DNA of 5,958 nucleotides from Salinirussus sp. (lineage in GTDB: Archaea > Halobacteriota > Halobacteria > Halobacteriales > Haloarculaceae): the NCBI GenBank assembly GCA_028275005.1, contig JAQCNN010000188.1, positions 1 through 5,958 of the forward strand, given 5' to 3'. Below, in pieces: positions 1-5,958 of this stretch. Within the stretch, counting starts at the first letter, position 1. Every line of letters starts with the position of its first letter. Both the position numbers and the translations under genes were made by a program. The notes under the pieces are model-generated. The model saw only the letters and a program-made list of their open reading frames with translations. It was not told where the DNA came from and made no database searches.

Positions 1-3000
1 CAGGCCACGGTCGCGGGGGAGGCGCCCGAGTCGCTGGCGTTCGCCGATATCGCCGACACCGACCACGAGCGTCACCCGGCAGCCGAGAACGTCCGCGCGT
101 ACATCGCGGCGCCCGTCGTCGTCGACGGCGCGACGTACGGGACGGTCAATTTCTCGATGGGGAGCCCGCGTTCGGAGCCGGTCCGCCCCGGTGAGGAGGA
201 GTTCGTCAAACTCGTCGCACAGTGGGTCGGCACAGCGGTCGAACGTCGTCGCCGGCTCGGGGAACTGGAGCGGTACGAGACGATCCTCGAGGCCGTCGAC
301 GACCCGGTGTACGCGCTGGACACCGAGGGGCGGTTTACATTCGTCAACGAGGCGGCCAAACGGGAGTTCGGCTACGGGACGGAGGTCATCGGAGAACACC
401 CGTCGGTCGCCATGGCCGACGCCGACGTCGAACGGATCCGCGAGCAGGTCGAGGGGCTGATCGCCACGGACGAGCGGTCGACGACCGCGGAGTTCGAACT
501 CGAAACGGCCGACGGCGGCCGAACGGTCGTCGAGAACCGGCTCGGGCTGATCGGCGACGGCGAGTTCCGGGGCACGGCCGGCGTGCTCCGGGATGTCACC
601 GAGCGCAGAGCGCGGGAACGCGAACTCGAATCGTTCCGGCAGGCGGTCGAGTCTGCGCGGGACGGGGTCGCGGTGCTTGACGACGGGGCGTACACGTACA
701 TCGACCAGTCTCACGTCGACATGTACGGCTTCGAGAGCAAGGCCCAACTGCTGGGGAACAGCTGGCGGGAGCTGTACGACGAGAGGGAGGTCGAGCGGCT
801 GGAGGCCGAAGCCTTCCCGGCGCTCGAGTCCGAGGGGTACTGGCGCGGGATGGTGACGGGCAGTCGCCCCGACGGGACGACGTTCCCGGCCGAACTCTCC
901 CTGACGGTCGTCGAGGACGGGCGGCTCGTCTGCACCGTCCGCGACGAGACCGAGCGCAGAGCGCGCGAGCGCGACCTCGAACTGAAGGAGCGGGCGATGG
1001 ACGAGGCAACCGTCAGCATCCAGATCACCGACCCGTCACAGCCGGAGAACCCGTTGGTCTACGTCAACGACGGGTTCGAGCGCCTGACCGGCTACACCCG
1101 CGAGGAGGCGCTCGGTCGCAACCCCTGGTTTCTCCAGGGCGAGGAGACCGACCCCGAGAAGGTGACACAGTTGCGCGAGGCCGCCGCCGCGGAGGAGCCG
1201 GTCTCGCTCGAACTCCGGAACGAGCGAAAGGACGGAACCCCCTACTGGGCCCACCTCTCGCTCACGCCGGTCACCGACGAGAGCGGTGCCGTCCAGCACT
1301 ACATCGGTATCCAGCAGGACGTCACCGAACGAAAGGCACGCGAGCGACAGACGGAGAAGACAGTCGAGGTCCTCGAACGCGTCTACGAGGTGACGACCGA
1401 CCCGGCCCTGTCCTTCGAGGAGAAGGTCGACGGGCTACTGGCGGCCGGCAACGAGTATCTCGACCTGCCGTCGGCGTTTCTGACACGGATCGAGCCCGGC
1501 GACGACCACACGGCGGGGACACAGACGATCGTCCAGGCACAGGGCACCCACGACGGCCTCCAGCCGGGGGAATCGTGCCCGCTCCCACAGTCCTACTGCC
1601 GGCAAACGATCGAGGACAGCGGCCTCACCACCATCACCGAGGCCGCCGCGGAGGGGTGGGCGGGTGACCCGGCCCACGAGACCTTCGGGCTGGAGACGTA
1701 CATCGCGGGCGCCGTCGACGCCGGCGGGGACACCTACGGGACGCTGTGTTTCGCCTCGAGGGAGCCACGCACGACCGGATTCACCGAGACCGAGCAGTCC
1801 TTTGTCAACCTCCTCCGGCGCTGGGTCGGCTACGAACTCGACCGCCGAACCACCCGCGAGGAACTCCGGGCAGAGCGCGAGCGACTCGAACTGACGCTGT
1901 CGGGGACCGACACCGGGCTCGCCGAGTGGGACATCAGGACCGGCGCGGTGGAGTGGAACGACACGCTCACCGAACTGCTGGGGCTGGATGTCGACTCCCG
2001 GGCGGCGTTCGAGGCGGCAGTCCACCCCGACGACCGGGACCGGGTCCGGACAGAGCTACGGACGGCGGTGGAGACCGGCGACCCCTGGGTCAGCGAGTTC
2101 CGGGTGACCGACGGCGACGGGGCCGTCCGGTGGGTCGGAACACGTGGGGTCCCGACCTACGACGACGAGGGGGAGCCGGTTCGGCTACTCGCGACCGCGA
2201 CGGATATCACCGACCGAAAGCAGGCCGAACGCGAGCGCGAGGAAAACGAGCGCCGGTATCGGAGTCTCGCGGAGAACATCCCGAACGGCGGTGTGCTCAC
2301 CTTCGACGCGGCCCTCGAATACCGCCTGGCGGCGGGCGAACTCCTGTCGGAGTTCGGGCTCGAGCCGGCGGACATCTCCGGGCAGGCGGTCGGGACCCTG
2401 TTCCCCGGGGCCGACGCCGGGGACGAACTCGTGCCACGGTTCCGGGCGGCGCTCGAGGGCGAACGCACGGACCGCCGAGTCGAGCTCGGGGACCGAACGC
2501 TCCGGGTCCACATCGTCCCGGTCGACGACGGCGACGGGGAACCGGCAGAGGACCGCGGACTGGTGCTGGCACAGGACGTGACCGAGGAGGCACGCCGCGA
2601 GCGTGAACTGTCCGAGGAGCGCGAGCGGTTCCGCCTGCTGACAGAGAGTGTCGAGGAGTACGCCTTCCTCGTCGTCGGCGAGGACGGGACGGTTCAGATG
2701 TGGAACGAGGGCGCCGAGAGCATGTTCGGCTACGACGCCGAGGCGGCACTCGGCATGCCGATGGCCGCACTCCACCCGGAGGCCGACCGCGAGTCGGAGC
2801 TCCCCGACCGGTTGCTCCAGCAGGCACAGATCGCCGGTGAGAGCGGCCACGAGGGGTGGCGGGTCCGCGCCGACGGGTCGAGGTTCTACGCCGACATCCG
2901 GTACGCGCCGCTCGAAGCCGACGACGGGACGTTCCGGGGCTACGCGACGGTCGTCCGTGATATGACCGACCAGCGGCGCCAACAGCGCCGGACCGAGCGG

Positions 3001-4377
3001 TTCGTCGAGGAGTCCGACGACGTCGTGACGATCGTCGACACGGACGGGACGGTCACCTACGCTAGCGGCTCGGCCAGCCGCGTCCTCGGCCACGACTCCG
3101 ACAACCTCGTCGGCGAGAACCTCTTCGACTACATCCACCCGGAGGGTCGGGAGGACGCGATGCGGACCTTCTTCGCCAGTGCACGGGACCCCGACGCCGA
3201 GGCCCACGCCGAGTGCCGGCTCAGGTCGGGTGACGGCGAGTGGCTCAACGTCGAGGGACAGTGCCGGAACATGCTCGAGGACGACGCCATCGACGGGATG
3301 CTCCTGTATCTCCGTGACGTGACCGAACAGAAGGAACGCGCCCGGCGGTTCGAGGGGATCTTCAACCAGACCTTCCAGTTCACGGGGCTGCTGGAGCCGG
3401 ATGGCACGGTCCTCGAGGTGAACGACGCCGCACTCGAGTTCGGCGGTATCGAGCGTGACGCGCTCGTCGGGGAGCCGTTTTTCGACGCCCCGTGGTGGAC
3501 CCACTCGGAGGACGTACAGACCGAGGCCCGGGAGGCTACCGAGCGGGCCGCGAGCGGCGAGTTCGTCCGCTACGAGACTGAGGTACGCGGCGGTACTGGT
3601 CTCGTGACGATCGACTTCTCGGTGAAACCGGTGACCGACGAGGACGGCGAGGTGTCCCTGCTCGTCGCCGAGGGTCGTGACATCACGGCGCGCCAGCAAC
3701 ACAGACAGCATCTAGAGGTCATGCAGCGTGTGATGCGCCACAACATGCGAAACGACCTGACCAAGGTGCGTGGCTGGGCCCAGGTGATGTGTGAGGAGAC
3801 AGACCCCGACAAGCGAGCCGAACAGTTCGAGACCCTCGAAGGGACCCTGGACAAGTGGGAGTCGATGACCGAGCGGATGGGTGAGCTACGGCAGATACTC
3901 GAGTTACAGCAGGAACAACAGCCCCGAATGGAGGCGGGGTCACTGGTCGATGATGCCGTTGCGCCGCTCCGTGCGGAATACACCGACGCGACTATCCTGA
4001 CCGACGTCTCCGGCGACGGGGCGGCGGTGCCGGCGACACTGCTCGATGTGGTTCGTGAGCTGGTGACAAACGCCGCGGAGGCCACCGGAGACGCCACAAT
4101 CGAGGTCGACCTCTCCCGCCCGGAGGGCGGCTGGGTCGAGGTCTGGGTGAGCGACGACGGCCCGGGGCTGCCGGAGATGGAGGCGGACGTGCTCGAAACC
4201 GGGGAGGAGACGCCGCTGAATCACGGGCAAGGGCTCGGCCTGTGGATGGTTCGGATGGTCGTCATGCAGGTCGGCGGCGAGGTGTCGGTCGAGTCGTCGG
4301 CCGACGGGACGGACGTGTGTCTGCGGCTGCCGACCCGGCGGACGCCCGAGGCAGGCACACCGACAACAGCAGGATGA
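1..4377 (+). CDS. Multi-PAS/GAF sensor histidine kinase, 5' partial
   Basis: Soluble sensor kinase, presumed to autophosphorylate on His and feed the overlapping downstream regulator. The frame is open from base 1, and the codons before the first in-window ATG (157) encode GAF sequence, so the true start lies upstream. Domains by approximate nucleotide position: GAF1 1-252 (partial), PAS1 274-606, PAS2 631-957, LOV-like PAS3 982-1332, GAF2 1351-1848, PAS4 1882-2217, PAS5 2245-2589, PAS6 2626-2973, PAS7 2998-3330, PAS8 3349-3693, acceptor helices 3697-3912, ATPase 3931-4338. Each PAS ends in a D-x-T signature (D codons at 592, 943, 1318, 2203, 2575, 2959, 3316, 3679). The H-box is RHNMRND, with His at 3739-3741. 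The N-box is ELVTNAAEA, with Asn at 4069; G1 is DDGPG at 4153-4167 and G2 is GQGLGL at 4225-4242. No membrane segment or fused receiver is visible. The kinase call is firm. The ligands are unknown, and PAS5 (IPNGG...YRLAAGELL) belongs to a divergent PAS_4-like type. Confidence 0.95.
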   Translation, partial: QATVAGEAPESLAFADIADTDHERHPAAENVRAYIAAPVVVDGATYGTVNFSMGSPRSEPVRPGEEEFVKLVAQWVGTAVERRRRLGELERYETILEAVDDPVYALDTEGRFTFVNEAAKREFGYGTEVIGEHPSVAMADADVERIREQVEGLIATDERSTTAEFELETADGGRTVVENRLGLIGDGEFRGTAGVLRDVTERRARERELESFRQAVESARDGVAVLDDGAYTYIDQSHVDMYGFESKAQLLGNSWRELYDEREVERLEAEAFPALESEGYWRGMVTGSRPDGTTFPAELSLTVVEDGRLVCTVRDETERRARERDLELKERAMDEATVSIQITDPSQPENPLVYVNDGFERLTGYTREEALGRNPWFLQGEETDPEKVTQLREAAAAEEPVSLELRNERKDGTPYWAHLSLTPVTDESGAVQHYIGIQQDVTERKARERQTEKTVEVLERVYEVTTDPALSFEEKVDGLLAAGNEYLDLPSAFLTRIEPGDDHTAGTQTIVQAQGTHDGLQPGESCPLPQSYCRQTIEDSGLTTITEAAAEGWAGDPAHETFGLETYIAGAVDAGGDTYGTLCFASREPRTTGFTETEQSFVNLLRRWVGYELDRRTTREELRAERERLELTLSGTDTGLAEWDIRTGAVEWNDTLTELLGLDVDSRAAFEAAVHPDDRDRVRTELRTAVETGDPWVSEFRVTDGDGAVRWVGTRGVPTYDDEGEPVRLLATATDITDRKQAEREREENERRYRSLAENIPNGGVLTFDAALEYRLAAGELLSEFGLEPADISGQAVGTLFPGADAGDELVPRFRAALEGERTDRRVELGDRTLRVHIVPVDDGDGEPAEDRGLVLAQDVTEEARRERELSEERERFRLLTESVEEYAFLVVGEDGTVQMWNEGAESMFGYDAEAALGMPMAALHPEADRESELPDRLLQQAQIAGESGHEGWRVRADGSRFYADIRYAPLEADDGTFRGYATVVRDMTDQRRQQRRTERFVEESDDVVTIVDTDGTVTYASGSASRVLGHDSDNLVGENLFDYIHPEGREDAMRTFFASARDPDAEAHAECRLRSGDGEWLNVEGQCRNMLEDDAIDGMLLYLRDVTEQKERARRFEGIFNQTFQFTGLLEPDGTVLEVNDAALEFGGIERDALVGEPFFDAPWWTHSEDVQTEAREATERAASGEFVRYETEVRGGTGLVTIDFSVKPVTDEDGEVSLLVAEGRDITARQQHRQHLEVMQRVMRHNMRNDLTKVRGWAQVMCEETDPDKRAEQFETLEGTLDKWESMTERMGELRQILELQQEQQPRMEAGSLVDDAVAPLRAEYTDATILTDVSGDGAAVPATLLDVVRELVTNAAEATGDATIEVDLSRPEGGWVEVWVSDDGPGLPEMEADVLETGEETPLNHGQGLGLWMVRMVVMQVGGEVSVESSADGTDVCLRLPTRRTPEAGTPTTAG
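598..981 (+). repeat. In-frame direct repeat of an inter-PAS linker (two 33-base copies)
   Basis: Copies at 598-630 and 949-981 match at 30 of 33 bases, both beginning ACCGAGCGCAGAGCGCG. They are exactly 351 bases (117 codons) apart, in the same frame. They encode TERRARERELE and TERRARERDLE, the helical linkers that follow PAS1 and PAS2. A looser protein-level relative (TERKARERQ) follows PAS3 at 1324-1350. The near-identity, including synonymous positions, suggests duplication of a PAS-linker unit or gene conversion. The intervening PAS sequences have diverged much more. Confidence 0.7.
982..1332 (+). other. LOV-like PAS domain without the photoactive cysteine (within kinase)
   Basis: This stretch of the kinase has the signature order of a LOV-type PAS: a YVNDGFERLTGY core, then GRNPWFLQG (1114-1140), LELRNERKDGTPYW and YIGIQQDVTER. 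Photoactive LOV domains have GxNCRFLQ, and here the Cys position is Pro (CCC, 1123-1125). The Asn of LRN and the Gln of GIQ, positions that contact flavin in LOV domains, are kept. The second flavin-contacting Asn (FWN in phototropins) is Ala here (YWA). Flavin binding is therefore possible but cannot be decided from sequence. Confidence 0.75.
4374..4377 (+). other. ATGA stop/start overlap of kinase and regulator genes
   Basis: The regulator's ATG (4374-4376) shares bases with the kinase's TGA stop (4375-4377). No convincing Shine-Dalgarno sequence sits 5-10 bases upstream: the nearest purine-rich run there is AGCAGG, immediately before the ATG. The arrangement implies co-transcription and probably translational coupling, giving linked amounts of the two proteins. 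The overlap is read directly; coupling is inferred. Confidence 0.9.
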
Positions 4378-5958
4378 CGGCCGAACAGTCGGCCCCGGCC
4401 AGGGTCCTCGTCGTCGAGGACGACCGTGACCTGGCGGACCTGTACACCGAGTGGCTCGCGGACACCTACACCGTCGAGACGGCATACAACGGGACCGACG
4501 CCCTCGAACAGGTAGACGAGACGGTGGACGTGGTTCTGTTGGACCGGATGATGCCCGGACTCTCCGGGGGTGAGGTCCTCGAGGCGGTCCGGGACGCCGA
4601 GGCCGACCCCCGGGTCGTGATGGTGTCGGCGGTCACCCCCGACCTCGATATCGTCCAGATGGGCTTTGACGCGTACCTGGAGAAGCCGGTCGACGCAACC
4701 ACACTCCACGAGACGGTCGACCGGATGTTGACCCGCGCCGAGTACGACCAGAGACTCCAGGAACTGTTCTCGCTGATCGAGCGACAGAATACGCTTGAGG
4801 CGGTGAAACGGGCCGAGGAACTCGAGACCAGCGAGGAGTACCGCGCACTCACCGAGCGACTCGAATCGACACAGGCGGCTGTCGAGTCGCTGCTGGGGGA
4901 CCTCCCGGAGCAGGACTTTCGGGTCGCCGTCGAGCGCCTCCAGCGGACCGCCGCCGAACGAGCCGGGGAGCGGCGGTACGAGTCACTCACCGAGGACGTC
5001 CTCGACAGCGCCCGGGAGGCAACGGTCGTGGTCGACGCCGACGGGTCGGTCGTGTGGGCAAACGAGGCGACCGAGCGCCTGCTCGGTCTCGACCGGGGGG
5101 AGGCCCGTGGCCGGGAGTACGCGAGTGTCGCCGCGGACCACCTGGCGGATATCGACGCCGGCGAGGAGTCGCTCGCGTCACTGATACGGGCCGGGCTGGC
5201 GAGTCGCGGGGAGGAGGTCGAGGCCACCGTACACGTCCCCGGTGACGGGGCACAGCCGGAGCGGTGGCTGGAGTACTGGAGTGCGCCGGTCGAGACCGGG
5301 CTGTACGCCGGCGGCCGGATCGAACACTATCACGAGGTCACCGGGCGACACAGACGCGAACAGTATCTCCGGACACTGCACCGCGCAACGCGGGAGCTGA
5401 TGACCGCCGAGGCCGAGGCGGAGGTCACCACCCACGCGGTCACGACCGCGACGGCTGACCTCGACTTTCCGTACGCGGCGGTATTTACCAGAGACCGGGG
5501 CACCGGGGACCTCGTCCCGGCGGCCCGCGAGACGGCCGACATGGAGACGAACCCGACGCTGCCGACGCTCTCCGGCGGTACCGGCCCGGTGTGGACAGCC
5601 TTCGCCGACCGGACAGCCCGCTTAGCGGCCGAGACGTACCGCGAGCACAACGGGCCGGGCGGATGGCTCGACGACACGTTCGACGACTGGCTGCTCTGTT
5701 CGCTCGGCCAGCAGGGTGTCTTTCTCGTGGCGACGACAGACGGGCGTCGGCTCTCGACCACGAAACAGAATCTCGCGGAGACGTGGGCCGCGAACACCCG
5801 ACAGGCGCTCGAACAGCTCGACCGCACCCGGAACCTCCGGGACCGCGACCGGGAGCTGGAACGGCAGAACGAGCGCCTCTCACGGCTGGACCGAATCAAC
5901 CGGCTCATCCGGTCTATCAGCCCGGCGGTGGCGAGTGCGGACACCCGTGCGGAGGTCG
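4374..5958 (+). CDS. Receiver-HalX-PAS-GAF response regulator, Bat-like, 3' partial
   Basis: Response regulator, probably the phosphorylation partner of the upstream kinase. The frame has no stop from the ATG at 4374 to the window end (528 codons). Receiver, residues 10-119: acidic pair D16/D17, phospho-acceptor D57 in LLDRMMPG, S85 at the Thr/Ser switch position, K104 in EKP. HalX-type helices, about 120-195, follow directly (RAEYDQRLQELFSL, then a SEEYRAL motif), as is typical of haloarchaeal receiver-HalX proteins. PAS, about 203-328, contains VVDADGSVVWANEA. GAF, about 331-482. A charged coiled coil, about 483-515, then leads into what looks like another GAF, as in bacterio-opsin-activator-like regulators. 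Stand-alone receiver-HalX proteins usually end near 190-200 residues, so this one is greatly extended. The start is fixed by the receiver's first strand (RVLVVEDD) beginning at residue 10; the next in-frame ATG (4548) would remove D57. The output domain is outside the window; a Bat-type helix-turn-helix is my inference. Confidence 0.93.
   Translation, partial: MTAEQSAPARVLVVEDDRDLADLYTEWLADTYTVETAYNGTDALEQVDETVDVVLLDRMMPGLSGGEVLEAVRDAEADPRVVMVSAVTPDLDIVQMGFDAYLEKPVDATTLHETVDRMLTRAEYDQRLQELFSLIERQNTLEAVKRAEELETSEEYRALTERLESTQAAVESLLGDLPEQDFRVAVERLQRTAAERAGERRYESLTEDVLDSAREATVVVDADGSVVWANEATERLLGLDRGEARGREYASVAADHLADIDAGEESLASLIRAGLASRGEEVEATVHVPGDGAQPERWLEYWSAPVETGLYAGGRIEHYHEVTGRHRREQYLRTLHRATRELMTAEAEAEVTTHAVTTATADLDFPYAAVFTRDRGTGDLVPAARETADMETNPTLPTLSGGTGPVWTAFADRTARLAAETYREHNGPGGWLDDTFDDWLLCSLGQQGVFLVATTDGRRLSTTKQNLAETWAANTRQALEQLDRTRNLRDRDRELERQNERLSRLDRINRLIRSISPAVASADTRAEV

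Noticed and set aside
157..159. ATG at 157 as the start of the kinase gene
   Set aside because: The frame is open from base 1, and the upstream codons encode the earlier part of the GAF domain that continues past 157. This ATG (in NFSMGSP) is an internal methionine.
2626..2973. PAS6 as a FixL-type haem oxygen sensor
   Set aside because: There is a His-Pro near the F-helix region, but the position of the haem-ligating His in the FixL-like stretch appears to be Leu (RESEL), so the haem signature is not supported.
2185..3711. 508-codon open frame on the minus strand
   Set aside because: It lies wholly opposite PAS4-PAS8 of the kinase, whose motifs are clear on the plus strand. Long antisense frames are expected in GC-rich DNA with this codon bias, and its translation shows no domain I recognise.
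3062..3715. Two CTAG tetranucleotides (3062-3065 and 3712-3715), a motif often scarce in haloarchaeal genomes
   Set aside because: Two sites in about 6 kb, both inside conserved coding sequence, are not enough to suggest transferred DNA or a regulatory role.
4340..4400. A frameshift splitting one hybrid kinase-receiver protein into two genes
   Set aside because: The kinase finishes its ATPase domain normally with a short tail, and the regulator begins with an ATG nine codons before its first receiver strand. The ATGA overlap is a standard operon junction, so two genes are the simpler reading.
4466..5227. 253-codon open frame on the minus strand opposite the regulator
   Set aside because: Its translation is Ser/Arg-rich low-complexity sequence typical of an antisense shadow, while the plus strand encodes receiver, HalX and PAS motifs.

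Overview
The window reads as chromosomal DNA from a haloarchaeon (class Halobacteria). It is very GC-rich with a strong G/C bias at codon third positions. The encoded proteins are rich in Asp and Glu, and both genes carry domain combinations typical of halophilic archaea: long PAS/GAF histidine kinases and a receiver-HalX response regulator. This assignment is an inference from composition and domain style; no marker gene is present.

Layout: the whole window is coding on the + strand, with two genes, both cut by the window edges. From base 1 to 4377 runs the 3' part of a very large soluble sensor histidine kinase (1,458 codons visible). Its order is GAF (partial), PAS, PAS, LOV-like PAS, GAF, five more PAS domains, a phospho-acceptor helix region with an H-box, and an ATPase domain. 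The second gene starts at 4374 in a different frame, overlapping the kinase stop codon as ATGA, and runs off the end of the window (528 codons visible). It encodes a response regulator with a receiver, a HalX helical domain, a PAS domain, a GAF domain and a coiled-coil linker. That linker looks like the one preceding a second GAF domain in bacterio-opsin-activator-like (Bat-like) regulators. There is no intergenic DNA, so no promoter, terminator, RNA gene or mobile element is visible.

How they probably work together: the kinase would integrate several cytoplasmic signals through its stacked sensors and pass phosphate from the H-box His (codon 3739-3741) to Asp57 of the co-translated regulator. 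The regulator adds its own PAS and GAF inputs before an output domain that lies outside the window, plausibly a Bat-type helix-turn-helix. The individual families are known. The points most worth a second look are the sensor density on both partners, a LOV-type PAS whose flavin-adduct cysteine is replaced by proline, and a nearly duplicated inter-PAS linker.
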